From assembly GCA_035295745.1 (NCBI GenBank), contig DATGIL010000061.1:1-64000 (forward strand): DNA of 64,000 nt, given 5' to 3'. Each line of letters opens with the position of its first letter. The first letter of the stretch is position 1. The notes beneath the pieces were generated by a model that saw only the letters and a list, made by a program, of their open reading frames with translations, was not told where the DNA came from and did no database searches. A program made the position numbers and the translations under genes. Shown piece after piece: positions 1 through 9,008 of this stretch. Source of the DNA: JAIQFL01 sp035295745 (GTDB taxonomy: Bacteria > Acidobacteriota > Terriglobia > Bryobacterales > Bryobacteraceae).

Positions 1-310
1 TTACTGTCGTGGCTCGTGGCGAAGCTCGCGCGTATGCTTGCGACTCCTGATCGCTCCGAAAGAATCACTCCCTTACGGTCGTGGCTCGTGGCGAAGCTCG
101 CGCGTATGCTTGCGACTCCTGATCGCTCCGAAAGAATCACTCCCTTACGGTCGTGGCTCGTGGCGAAACGTGCGTAAGCAAGCGACGTCCTGATCGCTCG
201 AAAGAATCACTCCCTTACGGCCGTGCCTCGTTGCGAGCCGCGCGCGTAACCGTGCAACGTCCTGATCGCTCCGAAAGTATCACTCCCTCACGGTCGTGGC
301 TCGTGGCAAA
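1..310. repeat. tandem repeat array 1 (about 72-bp unit, family R70)
   Basis: About five head-to-tail units of 70-73 bp. The shared core reads CACTCCCTTACGGTCGTGG and recurs with GTCGTGGCTC-like starts near 6, 78, 150, 220 and 293. Each unit also carries a GATCGCTCCGAAAG segment. The array is cut by the left edge of the window. Units 1 to 3 are nearly identical and the last two have drifted. No convincing gene lies in it, although short reading frames cross it. The same family recurs at 5220-5515 and, inverted, at 44940-45295. Confidence 0.85.
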
Positions 311-388
311 ACTCGCGCGTCATGGTCAGAAGGTGTGAAAAACCCGGGACGCCAGTAAGCAGTCTTCGACCCTTTTCCGCGGGCCTGC

Positions 389-2212
389 TTACATCAATGC
401 CCAGGGATTCGCCACGGTCGACAAGTCGCCCAGTTCCTCTCCGAGATACCGTTGCCGCAGTAATCTCCGCACGATTTTCCCGCTCTGCGTCTTCGGCAAT
501 TCGGCCACCACACGCACTTCCCGTGGCCGGAAAGTGGGGCCCAATACCTCGACCACCGTCGCGCTGACTCCGGACGCGTCCACCGCAGTATTGCCCTTCG
601 CGACGACGTATCCCACGATCGCCTCGCCCTTCAATTCGTCCGGCACACCGATCACCGCGGCCTCCGCGACACCGGGGTGCTGCATCATCGCTTCTTCCAC
701 TTCGGCGGGCCCGACCTTCCTGCCCGCCACATTCATCGACTCGTCGGCGCGCCCGTGCACAAACCAGTGGCCGTCATCATCCACGCTGGCCCAGTCGCCG
801 TGATACCACCAGCCCGGAAATCGCGACCAGTAGGTATCCAGATATCGCTTCGGGTCGTTCCAAACTCCACGAGTCATCGAAGGCGACGGTTGCGTGCACA
901 CCAGGTAACCCTTGCGCCCGCGCACCGGCGCACCGGTTTCATCTACCACTTCCGTGGCCATTCCGGGCGCTGGCCTGCCCAGCGAGCACGGCTTCAGTGG
1001 CTGGATCGGCAAGGGAAACAGGAAACTGCCGGCGATCTCCGTCCCGCCCGAGATGTTGATGACGGGACACCGCCCGCGGCCCACGCGTTCGAAGAACCAC
1101 AGCCACGCGGCCTCGTCCCACGGTTCGCCAGTCGAGCCCAGAAGCCGCAGGGATGGCATACCGGGCAGCTCGCCTGCCGATTTCGCGAGGATCCGAATCG
1201 CCGTCGGCGAAATACCGAAAGTCGTGACGCCGTGGCGTTCGATGACCTCCCAGAGGCGCATGGGACTGGGGTAGTCGGGCGCGCCATCGTAGAGCAGGAT
1301 GGTGCCGCCGAAGAGGTGATTCCCCAGAATCGTCCACGGACCCATCATCCAGCCGATGTCCGAGAGCCAGAAAAAACGATCGTCCGGACGATGGTCGAAG
1401 CCCAGCCAGATCTCCTTGCCCATCTGTGCCAGGCATCCTGCGTGCGTATGAACTGCACCCTTCGGCTTGCCCGTCGTGCCGGATGTATAGAGAATGAAGG
1501 CGCGGTCTTCGGAAGCCAGTGATGCGGTTGGCGCGTCGGCCGGTTGCCGATCGAGAAATTCCTTCCAACCCGCCGGCATCACGATGGTGTGCTCCACAGG
1601 CGGCATCTTCCCGGCGAGCGGCAGTCGCTTGCCGCGACGCTCCAGATGGTCGGCCGTGAACAACACGCGCGCGCCCGAGTCGGCAATGCGCGTCGCAATC
1701 GCGCCCGTGCCGAAGCCCGCGAAGATGGGCACTACGATCAGTCCCGCCTTGAAGCAGCCGTACAGAATGGAGAGGATCTCCGGAACCATCGGCAGGCACA
1801 ACGCCACGCGATCGCCTTTGTCCAGGCCAAGTGTACGAAGGCCGTTGGCCACGCAATTCGCTTCGGCTCGCAACTCCGCGAACGTGACCGTGCGAGTCTG
1901 CCCGTTCTCGGCCTCCCAAATGCAGGCGACGCGCGACGGGTCACCGGCCCAGCGGTCGAGACAATTGTGCGCGATGTTCAGCCGGCCGTGGAGAAACCAT
2001 TCGGCCCATTCGGGACCGCGGCTCGTGTCGAGCACCTGACGATAGGGTTCGAACCACTCGACGCGCATTTCGCGCATCAGCTCGTCCCAGAAGCGCTCTG
2101 GTTCCTCGCGCGAAAAGCGCAGGAAGGGTTCCAGCTCGCTGAAACCCAACCGCGCCATGAAGTGCCAGACGTTCGTCTGCTCGATGAACTCGCGTGTTGG
2201 TTCCCAGATCAT
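389..2212 (-). CDS. AMP-dependent acyl-CoA synthetase (acetyl/acetoacetyl-CoA synthetase-like)
   Basis: A 607-residue ligase that would activate a short carboxylic acid to its CoA thioester through an acyl-adenylate. The N-terminus (WHFMARLGF onward) resembles the ACAS_N cap seen in acetate and acetoacetate ligases. The adenylate-forming P-loop YTSGTTGKPKGAVHTH lies near residue 243, followed by GSTGEPWDEAAW and the hinge motif YHGDWASVDDDGHWFVHGR. The C-terminal catalytic lysine region is KTQSGKIVRR. Length fits the family. Substrate cannot be fixed from sequence. It lies 24 bp from the TPR gene on the same strand, so co-transcription is possible. I am sure of the family and unsure whether the acid is acetate, propionate or acetoacetate. 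Confidence 0.9.
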   Translation of the reverse strand: MIWEPTREFIEQTNVWHFMARLGFSELEPFLRFSREEPERFWDELMREMRVEWFEPYRQVLDTSRGPEWAEWFLHGRLNIAHNCLDRWAGDPSRVACIWEAENGQTRTVTFAELRAEANCVANGLRTLGLDKGDRVALCLPMVPEILSILYGCFKAGLIVVPIFAGFGTGAIATRIADSGARVLFTADHLERRGKRLPLAGKMPPVEHTIVMPAGWKEFLDRQPADAPTASLASEDRAFILYTSGTTGKPKGAVHTHAGCLAQMGKEIWLGFDHRPDDRFFWLSDIGWMMGPWTILGNHLFGGTILLYDGAPDYPSPMRLWEVIERHGVTTFGISPTAIRILAKSAGELPGMPSLRLLGSTGEPWDEAAWLWFFERVGRGRCPVINISGGTEIAGSFLFPLPIQPLKPCSLGRPAPGMATEVVDETGAPVRGRKGYLVCTQPSPSMTRGVWNDPKRYLDTYWSRFPGWWYHGDWASVDDDGHWFVHGRADESMNVAGRKVGPAEVEEAMMQHPGVAEAAVIGVPDELKGEAIVGYVVAKGNTAVDASGVSATVVEVLGPTFRPREVRVVAELPKTQSGKIVRRLLRQRYLGEELGDLSTVANPWALM

Positions 2213-2236
2213 TCGAGGCTATGGCCGCGCCAGTCT

Positions 2237-4165
2237 CTACTTGGTCTTGGCCAACTCGCGGCCCTTGGCCATGTCCGCGTCCGCCCCGGCAATATCGCCG
2301 ATGGACCGCTTGGCAGCGCTGCGATTCATGTAAGCATTGGAGTATGCCGGGTTCAGCTTGATGGCCTGGTCGAAATCCGCAATCGCTTCCGGGAAATGTC
2401 GCAGACGCAGATGGGCGTATCCGCGGGCATTGTAAGCCAGCGTCAACGAGGGGTCGAGCTTGAGCGCCTCATTGAACTGCTGGATGGCTTCGGGGTAGTG
2501 GTCGTCCTGTGCGAATTTGCGGCCGCGAGCGTGGAATTCGGAGGCGCTGCCGGTCATCTTCGGAGCCTCGGGCGTCGCTGCCATTTTGGGCATCTCCGCC
2601 GGTTGCGTCTTAGGCGAAGGTGCGGGAAGTTCCGGCTTGGTCTCGGGGGGCGCGACTACGGCGGTGACTGCTGGTTGGGTTTCGATGCCTTTCGGTTCCG
2701 CCGGTTTGGTCTCGGGTGCCGTGGTCTCCGCGGGTTTGGTTTCCACAGGTTTCGTTTCCACGGGCTTAGTCTCGGCAGGCTTGGTCTCGACAGGCTTGGT
2801 CTCGACGGCCGGGGGCTCGACAGGCTTAACTTCCGCCGGTTTGGTCTCAATCGGCTTTTCGACTGGCTTCTCGACGACCGCCGTCTCCGGTCTCGCAGGT
2901 GGCTCCGTGCGGGGCGGCACTTCCGCAGTCCCCGGCAGGACCATCACGCCAGTGTCGGCCTGTTTTTCCTGTGCGAGCGCCCGATGCACCAGCTCCTCAA
3001 CCTTCGACTGCGCCTGCTGCACGAGCTGCGCCGTATTCTGATTCGAGGGATCCAGCGATTGGGCGTGCCTCAGATCCGCGAGAGCTTCGTCATAGCGGCC
3101 CAGGAGATAGTAGGCATTGCCCCGCGCCGTCCACGCCAGCACGGAATTCGGGTCGATGGTCACCGCCAGGGTGCGGTCCGCGATGCCTTTTTCGTGCTCA
3201 CCCATCAGGTGGTATGAACTGCCGCGGGCCACGTACGCCTCTACATTATAGGGATCGAGTTGCACGGCTTGATTGCGATCGGCCAGCGACTCCTGGAACT
3301 TCTTCAGCCGGGCATAGACCGCGCCGCGGGCCAGATACAACCGGGGATCCTTGGGGTCGCGCTGGATCGCTTCACCATAATCCACCAGGGCGCCGTAATC
3401 GTCGCCGCCCCGCTCCCGGACGGCGCCGCGCGCTCGCGACGCCCGCAAGTCGTCGGGACGCAGTTTCAATGCCGCGTTCAAGTTTTCCAGTGCTCTCTGG
3501 TAATCGCCAATGCCGGCATAATCGAGACCGCGCTCCAGCCAGGCGTCTTCGTAGTCGGGCTTGCGGCTCAGGCAGATGTCGAAATCATCGATGGCGTCGC
3601 GGAACTGGCGAAGCGCGGAACGCGCCATGCCCCTGCCCAAGTAAGGCTCCGGATTGTCGTTCCGCAGTTTGATCGCCTGCGTAAAATCGGCGATCGCCTT
3701 ATCATACTGTGTGAGTGCCAGATAGGCGTTGCCTCGTCCGGTATAGACGTCGGTGTGCTCGAGTTTGAGGCTGACGGCGGTGTCGAAATCCTGAGCGGCA
3801 CGCATGGGATCTTTCAGGGCTAGAAATAACTCACCACGCGCCGCGTAAGATTGACCTTCGCCAGGCTGTAATTTGACGGCCTCTTCGAGATCGGTTTTGG
3901 CTTTTTCCAACTCACCCGCGGCGAGATAATCTTTACCTCGCGCACGCCACGCCGCCCCGTTAGCCGGATCTAACTGAATGGCTTCCTCGTACGCAGCCAT
4001 CGCCTCGTCGCGTTTGCCTGCCTGCTCCGCGCGCACTCCGCGTTGATAGGCAGCCTGTGACTTCTTGGGGTCCGACTTGCCGTCGAATGCGTTAACTGGA
4101 TGGAGCAGGCCCGCTATGCCGACCGTGACTACAATCCGCACCAGATAAAAGCAGTGATTCCTCAT
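2237..4165 (-). CDS. exported TPR-repeat protein with Lys-Pro-Glu-Thr-rich linker
   Basis: A 642-residue protein starting with a hydrophobic, signal-like segment (residues 8-25). Ten tetratricopeptide repeats of 34 residues follow back to back (about residues 36-375), each with the AxxxRGxxY pattern. A low-complexity linker (about 390-530) is built from KPVET and KPAET units, and three more TPRs close the protein (about 545-642). TPR solenoids mediate protein binding, so a periplasmic scaffold role is likely, but no partner is evident. The linker is encoded by short imperfect DNA repeats that may vary in number. Nothing here suggests an enzyme. Confidence 0.88.
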   Translation of the reverse strand: MRNHCFYLVRIVVTVGIAGLLHPVNAFDGKSDPKKSQAAYQRGVRAEQAGKRDEAMAAYEEAIQLDPANGAAWRARGKDYLAAGELEKAKTDLEEAVKLQPGEGQSYAARGELFLALKDPMRAAQDFDTAVSLKLEHTDVYTGRGNAYLALTQYDKAIADFTQAIKLRNDNPEPYLGRGMARSALRQFRDAIDDFDICLSRKPDYEDAWLERGLDYAGIGDYQRALENLNAALKLRPDDLRASRARGAVRERGGDDYGALVDYGEAIQRDPKDPRLYLARGAVYARLKKFQESLADRNQAVQLDPYNVEAYVARGSSYHLMGEHEKGIADRTLAVTIDPNSVLAWTARGNAYYLLGRYDEALADLRHAQSLDPSNQNTAQLVQQAQSKVEELVHRALAQEKQADTGVMVLPGTAEVPPRTEPPARPETAVVEKPVEKPIETKPAEVKPVEPPAVETKPVETKPAETKPVETKPVETKPAETTAPETKPAEPKGIETQPAVTAVVAPPETKPELPAPSPKTQPAEMPKMAATPEAPKMTGSASEFHARGRKFAQDDHYPEAIQQFNEALKLDPSLTLAYNARGYAHLRLRHFPEAIADFDQAIKLNPAYSNAYMNRSAAKRSIGDIAGADADMAKGRELAKTK

Positions 4166-4439
4166 GGCCTTCCATGACCAGTGTACACTTCAGCGCCCTT
4201 ACACTGTGAGTCAAATGTGGCAACCGAACTAATGCCGCAATTTACGCCTTTTGGCTCACCCAACTTACCATCGACATACTTCAAACATTATTAATCTCTT
4301 TTGTTATGGAACTTTTGGACTACCCGTGGCGCAAGACTCCTCTTAGCCGTCTCGACACTTTTGTCGAGACTTTTCGGGAGTCGACCAAGTCCCCCGATGC
4401 AGGTAATGCGTTCCCGGTGCCTGTAGGATCAAAGGTGCG
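4166..4439. other. intergenic region upstream of the TPR gene and the kinase-like pseudogene
   Basis: AT-richer stretch between the TPR gene (minus) and the decayed kinase-like remnant (plus). I see no convincing gene. A start codon at 4306 opens a frame into the remnant, but its first 45 residues resemble nothing I recognise. An imperfect inverted repeat lies at about 4350-4381 (GTCTCGACACTTTTGTCGAGAC), with eight paired bases around a short loop. It could be a terminator or processing hairpin. Confidence 0.4.
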
Positions 4440-5186
4440 TTCATGCGTGATTGCGAAGGCTCTTCAGAATCCACGCGCGTCCGAAGTCCCAATCCCGGCG
4501 GGCAATCGCCACGGGGCTCTCGCGAAGCAGGCAATCGATCGTTACCCTTCAGCCGAGCAACTGGGCGACGACTTGAAACGGCACTTGACAGGCGAGCCGG
4601 TGTGGGCCCGAGATGTCTACTGGTGGCGTCGCTTGGGGGTTTTGCTCGGACGCCATCGGGGAATGGTCATCGGGACGGCGGCAGCGATTGTCGCGGTCCT
4701 CAGCGGGGCCGTAAATCTACACTTGTGCGCACTTTATTACGCGCTGGGTGCAGCCGTTCTGCTGCTCCTGTGGCGGGCCGCCACAGACCGCGAATTGGGA
4801 CGTTTTTGGTTTGGCCGCGGTATTCGGTTTCGTAAGTGCCACGCAGGAGGTATGGAAGGGGCAGAAGTCGTGGCAAGCGGTTGGACCGTATGAACTCGAG
4901 CAGATTGCGATCTCCGTGGGAATTTACCTGAGCGATCGAGTGGAGATCCGCCAGGCGGGAATCGTCACCGATAGTCACCTTCTGCGCTGGAGTCGTATCC
5001 GAACCTGGGAATTCGTGGATTACCCGGCTGGTTCGGTTAACAGGTTCCGCCAAACTCGTGAAGCTGGTGGTGCACTTGCACCGGCGAATCCGGTTTCTGC
5101 CTCCAGTCTCGATACGGCTCAAAGGGAGCGATCGCGAGCAAGTCAACGCAATCATGACGAGTCACTTCGGTGAATGGCCGGAGTGA
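4440..5186 (+). pseudogene. remnant of a Ser/Thr protein kinase-like membrane protein
   Basis: Three consecutive frames carry pieces of one protein. Frame 1 (about 4516-4800) has YPSAEQLGDDLKRHLTGEPV, typical of the end of a bacterial PknB-type kinase domain, followed by hydrophobic segments. The next frame (about 4800-5055) continues with YELEQIAISVGIYLSDRVEI and WSRIRTWEF, which resemble the small DUF5673-type domain. The third frame from 5058 gives the likely end, RIRFLPPVSIRLKGSDRE to GEWPE, and a stop at 5184. The catalytic part of the kinase is missing. At least two frameshifts and a 5' truncation make this a dead gene. The DUF5673 assignment is from memory of the motif. Confidence 0.6.
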
Positions 5187-5219
5187 TCTGCCGGCGATCG
5201 GCTGCTGTGGCCCCGGTTC

Positions 5220-5515
5220 AGGCAGGAACACTCCCTTACGGTCGTGGCTCGTGGCGCGTTTGCACGCGATGTCCCGACCGCTCCGAATATCGGTCCCTTA
5301 CGGTCGCGGCTCGTGGCGCGTTTGCACGCGATGTCCAGATCGCTCCGAATATCACTCCCTTACGGTCGTCGCTCGTGGCGCACCGCGCGCGTTAGCACGC
5401 GATGTCCCGACCGCTCCGAATATCGCTCCCTTACGGTCGCGGCTCGTGGCGCGTTTGCACGCGATGTCCAGATCGCTCCGAATATCACTCCCTTACGGTC
5501 GTGGCGCGCCACGCG
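5220..5515. repeat. tandem repeat array 2 (62-71 bp unit, family R70)
   Basis: Five units with GTCGTGGCTC-like starts near 5241, 5303, 5365, 5436 and 5498. The core CTCCCTTACGGTCG is shared with array 1 in the same orientation, but the segment between cores differs (TTTGCACGCGATGTCC). Units alternate between two sub-types, CCCGACCGCTCC and CCAGATCGCTCC, suggesting duplication of a two-unit block. The array ends about 50 bp before the start of the next gene. Open frames through it are artefacts of stop-poor repeats. Confidence 0.85.
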
Positions 5516-5564
5516 CTTTCCCTGCCGTCATCCACGGTTGCTATCATCGGATGTGGAGGTCTCA

Positions 5565-6863
5565 ATGGCGGAAGAACTCAATCGCCGGACTTTTTTGAAA
5601 ACCGCGGCGCTGGCGGCTGGGCCGGCTCTGGCTTCGGGGCGTGCGGCCAATGATAAGGTCAACGTGGGCTGGATCGGCGTGGGTACACGCGGATATGCAG
5701 GACTCGACTGGCTCCACACCGCGGCGGCCAATGATGTGCAGATCACCGCGATCTGCGATACCTATCAGGGCTACATCGCCCGTGCCAAGGACCGCATGCA
5801 GACGGTCTGGGGCACCACTCCCAAGACGTTCGTCGACTATCACGATTTGTTGGCCGACAAGTCCATCGACGCCGTCTATATCATGACGCCGGAACACCTC
5901 CACCACGATATGACCATCGCGGCGCTGCGTGCGGGCAAGCATGTCTACATCGAAAAACCGCTGGCCCACACGATCGAAGAGGGCTTCGACATCGTACGCG
6001 AGTGGGAGAAAGCGGGCAAGATCGTGCAGGTGGGCACGCAGAATCGCAGCTCCTCTCTGTACAAGAAAGCCAAAGAATTGGTGCAGCAGGGAATGGTGGG
6101 CGACGTTCATTTCGTGCGCGCCTTCTGGTATCGCAATGGACTGCCCAACGAGCCGTCGTGGCGCTACGTGATTCCGCCCGAAGCCAACCCGCAGAATACC
6201 GACTGGAAGCGCTTCCTGGGCACCGCGCCGCCACACGATTGGGATCCCCAGCGCTATTTCCAATGGCGCCTCTACTGGGATTATTCCGGCGGTATTTCAA
6301 CCGACCTCCTGGTTCACCAGACCGACATCGTGAATTTCATGCTCAATAAGACGCTGCCACGATCGTGCATGGCGTCGGGCGGTATCTACCGGTGGACCGA
6401 TAAGACGGACGATCGCGATGTGCCGGACACGCTGAGTGCTATCTACGACTACCCCGACCGTTTCCAGATCAATTACAGTTGCTACCTGGGCAACGAATTC
6501 TTTGGCTACGGGGAGGAGATCTTCGGCAACGAGGGTACGCTGCGCGTGATGAATCGCCAGGACCTGTATTTCGAACCCGAGATGTACAACTCCCGCCGGC
6601 CGAACGCGCCCAACCGCGCTCCGGAGGCGATCAAATCGCGGGCCGCGATTCACATCAACGGACCGCAGGAATACCACGAGAACGACGGCGCCATCAATCA
6701 CTTCCGCAACTTCATCCAGGCGGTGCTGGGTAAGGAGAAAGTGGTCGCGCCTCCGCCGGTGGGCCAGCAGGCCGCGATTTCCGGCCACATGGCGACGCTG
6801 TCGTACAAGAATCAGAAAAAGGTGATTTGGGAGGACGGCGCCACCAAGGCGAAGTTCGCGTAG
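5565..6863 (+). CDS. Tat-exported Gfo/Idh/MocA-family oxidoreductase
   Basis: A 432-residue NAD(P)-dependent dehydrogenase of the glucose-fructose oxidoreductase family. The start at 5565 is chosen because GGAGGT sits 4 bases upstream and the product then begins with a twin-arginine signal (NRRTFLKTAALAAG). The Rossmann fold begins with VGWIGVGTRG, and the hallmark EKPLAHT lysine motif is near residue 130. The C-terminal half holds the substrate-binding sheet. Exported members of this family are common in soil Acidobacteria and Planctomycetes and usually act on sugars. The substrate is unknown. The reading frame stays open upstream through the repeat array, but that extension is not credible. 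Confidence 0.9.
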   Translation: MAEELNRRTFLKTAALAAGPALASGRAANDKVNVGWIGVGTRGYAGLDWLHTAAANDVQITAICDTYQGYIARAKDRMQTVWGTTPKTFVDYHDLLADKSIDAVYIMTPEHLHHDMTIAALRAGKHVYIEKPLAHTIEEGFDIVREWEKAGKIVQVGTQNRSSSLYKKAKELVQQGMVGDVHFVRAFWYRNGLPNEPSWRYVIPPEANPQNTDWKRFLGTAPPHDWDPQRYFQWRLYWDYSGGISTDLLVHQTDIVNFMLNKTLPRSCMASGGIYRWTDKTDDRDVPDTLSAIYDYPDRFQINYSCYLGNEFFGYGEEIFGNEGTLRVMNRQDLYFEPEMYNSRRPNAPNRAPEAIKSRAAIHINGPQEYHENDGAINHFRNFIQAVLGKEKVVAPPPVGQQAAISGHMATLSYKNQKKVIWEDGATKAKFA

Positions 6864-6926
6864 ACGGTAATCAGGCCCGATATTCCCCAGGAACGCGGCG
6901 GCTCGAAACAGGCGATTATAGAGTCT

Positions 6927-7949
6927 ATGGCCGCCGCGACCGTCCCTGCCCCTTCTGTCCCCAAGCTCCATTCGCGTTGGATCATCGGCCGCGGTGTAGA
7001 CCTCACACTGGTCATCGGCAGCGCAGTGGCGGGATACGGCTACCTGCTGCTGTATGCGGCGATGCATGTGCCGATCACGTGGCTCTGGTGGTTCTGGTCG
7101 GTCGGGTTCGACGGGACACACATCTTCGCTACCGCGACCCGCACGTTCTTCGACAGCGAGGCGCGCGTGCGCGATCGTAAACTGCTCTTCGGCAGTCTGC
7201 TGGTGTTCTTTTCGCTGGGTCCGTTGATGGTGCTCGCGGGACTGAAGGCGCTGCTCTATCTGGTGGTAGGCGTGTGGGCCTATTATCACGTGATTCGCCA
7301 GCACTACGGCTTCATGGTGCTCTACAAGGTGAAGAGCCGCGACCTGGCGCCCCTGGACAACCTGCTCGACCGCGTGCTGCTCGGAGTGATGATGGTGGCG
7401 CCGCCATTCCATCGCTTCTTCATTCACCATCCCGAGGAGCTTGGCCTTCCCTTCTCGTTTCCGCGGGCGGAAGTGGGGTTGTGGGTGGTGGTGGGCGCTA
7501 CTGGTTTGGTCTGGGCGGCGAGACAGATTGTGAGATGGCGCGCCGGAATGCCCGCCGGGATGCCCAAGTTCCTGCTGCTGGGCGCCGTGATTCCGCTGCA
7601 CTGGTTTACGTTCGCCTACATGAGCTGGCAGGCGGCAGTGCCCACGGTGACGATCGTCCACAATCTGCAGTATCACGCGCTGGTGTGGTTCCACAATCGG
7701 AATCGCTACCGCGGCGAGGAGAAATACGGCCGAATTCCGGCGGCGGTAAGCCGGAGTTTGCTGATGTATCTGGGGGTGGGCCTCGCGTTTAGTCTGGCCT
7801 ACCGGATTCCCGGATTCCGTCTGGGACAGGTCTCAGACCTGGCGTTTGGTTTCTTCTGCGGATTCGGGTTGACGCACTATTATCTGGACAGCAGAATCTG
7901 GCGCGTCCGGCACGATCCCGGATTACGCGCCGCGCTCAAGATGGCATAG
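6927..7949 (+). CDS. polytopic membrane protein with conserved-looking histidines, unknown function
   Basis: A 340-residue integral membrane protein with about seven to eight hydrophobic helices. I do not recognise the family. Histidines cluster at helix ends: DGTHIF (about residue 67), WAYYHVIRQHYGF (about 120-130), HNLQYHALVWFHNRNRY (about 245-260) and THYYLDSRIWR (about 318). Spacing of this kind (HxxxxH, HxxxxHxxxxxH) is reminiscent of membrane di-iron hydroxylases/desaturases or haem proteins, but the pattern is not a clear match to either. It starts 63 bp after the Gfo/Idh gene on the same strand. Function is open. Confidence 0.75.
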   Translation: MAAATVPAPSVPKLHSRWIIGRGVDLTLVIGSAVAGYGYLLLYAAMHVPITWLWWFWSVGFDGTHIFATATRTFFDSEARVRDRKLLFGSLLVFFSLGPLMVLAGLKALLYLVVGVWAYYHVIRQHYGFMVLYKVKSRDLAPLDNLLDRVLLGVMMVAPPFHRFFIHHPEELGLPFSFPRAEVGLWVVVGATGLVWAARQIVRWRAGMPAGMPKFLLLGAVIPLHWFTFAYMSWQAAVPTVTIVHNLQYHALVWFHNRNRYRGEEKYGRIPAAVSRSLLMYLGVGLAFSLAYRIPGFRLGQVSDLAFGFFCGFGLTHYYLDSRIWRVRHDPGLRAALKMA

Positions 7950-8178
7950 GGACGGGAGTCCGTCTGTCCGCGGGGGTCCGCGAATTCTCCATTGCTGCGG
8001 ACTCCTGGAGGACCCTCAATCGGCGCTCTTTGGTCTGGTCTTCAGGAGTCGCTGTTCGTGATAAGAAGAGGGTGAACTTAGAAATGATGCGAAGAAATCG
8101 CCCGGCCCACCAAAACTCCACCCGCTCAGACTCCGGACCTAGCGTGTATTTTTGGTTCCGCGTGCGTGTGACGTGACT
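7950..8178. other. intergenic region, nothing recognised
   Basis: About 230 bp between the membrane protein and the NAD(P)-binding protein. I see no gene, RNA or clear promoter. GC-rich imperfect repeats of GTCCGC and GGACTCC occur at 7960-8015. Confidence 0.4.
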
Positions 8179-8898
8179 ATGGCAGAAGCGAAGGCGCAGT
8201 ACTCGGCGATCGTGCTGGGCGCGACGGGGAACGTGGGCGGGCGCATCGTGCAGATTCTGATCAAGAATCCATTGTGCAAGAGGGTGGTGGTAGTGACGCG
8301 CCGCAAGACGGACGCCTTCGCCGACCCCAAGGTTTCCGAGGTGGTTGCCAACATGGACCGACTCGAGGAGGAGGTTGCTTCGTGGGCCCAGGGAGTCGAC
8401 ATTGCGCTCGCCGCGTTCGGTGTCGGGAAGGGCAGCGCCAAGATGCCCGAGGAGGAGGTGCGCAAGATCGAAATCGCCTACCCGCAGTCGTTTTGCCGCG
8501 CCGCCAAGGCGGGAGGCGCTCGTGTGTGCGGGGTCATGACAGCAGTGGGCGCGGACCCCGAGGCCGGGATGAAGTACGCGAAGATCATCGGCGAGAAGGA
8601 ACAGGCTGTCGAGGCCGTCAAGTTCGACTTCCTGGGCGTGTATCGTCCCGCCGTCATTCTCGGTAACTCCAACACGCCGGGCGTCCTTGGCTACTTCATG
8701 CCACTGCTGCACTGGGCCATGCCGTCCAAGTACCACTCGATCCACAAAAACGACCTCGCACGCGCGATGGTGGCGCAGTCGGAGCAGGCGTTCTTTGCAA
8801 TCGCGCCGGGCGATGGTCCGAAGGAGGCGACCGTGAAGATCCTGGAGTTCAAGGAGATGGAACCCTTCTTCGTCAAGGGCGAGAGTGACGAGCCTTGA
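8179..8898 (+). CDS. NAD(P)-binding Rossmann-fold protein (HTATIP2/atypical SDR-like)
   Basis: A 239-residue protein beginning, after a short lead, with the dinucleotide-binding motif IVLGATGNVGGRIV. ATG 8179 is preferred over the in-frame TTG at 8152 because the fold starts immediately after it. The order of elements (GATGNVG, VVVVTRRKTD, a conserved-looking GVMTAVGADPEAGMKY segment and YRPAVILGN) matches the NAD(P)-binding, atypical short-chain dehydrogenase group that includes human HTATIP2/TIP30. Members often lack a proven reaction. No operon partner is apparent. The downstream arfB gene is 110 bp away. Confidence 0.8.
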   Translation: MAEAKAQYSAIVLGATGNVGGRIVQILIKNPLCKRVVVVTRRKTDAFADPKVSEVVANMDRLEEEVASWAQGVDIALAAFGVGKGSAKMPEEEVRKIEIAYPQSFCRAAKAGGARVCGVMTAVGADPEAGMKYAKIIGEKEQAVEAVKFDFLGVYRPAVILGNSNTPGVLGYFMPLLHWAMPSKYHSIHKNDLARAMVAQSEQAFFAIAPGDGPKEATVKILEFKEMEPFFVKGESDEP

Positions 8899-9008
8899 GC
8901 AGCGGCAAGCTGCGCCTTGTCGTTCTCCGCGGACGCCTGCCAAGGCCGCTCGCCACTATTCTCTGCGCGTGCAGCTACCCCCTTTGCGGGCTATTCTGGA
9001 AGTAGCAT

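Noticed and set aside
1..310. Array 1 as a possible CRISPR
   Set aside because: Units are continuous 70-73 bp repeats with drift across the whole unit and no unique spacers; no cas gene in the window.
1544..3217. 557-codon plus-strand frame antisense to the synthetase and TPR genes
   Set aside because: It is opposite two well-supported genes and has the Arg/Gly/Phe-rich composition typical of antisense of Pro/Glu/Thr-rich codons.
4748..5173. Separate gene in the kinase-like remnant
   Set aside because: Its sequence continues the pieces before and after it in other frames; a single decayed gene explains all three.
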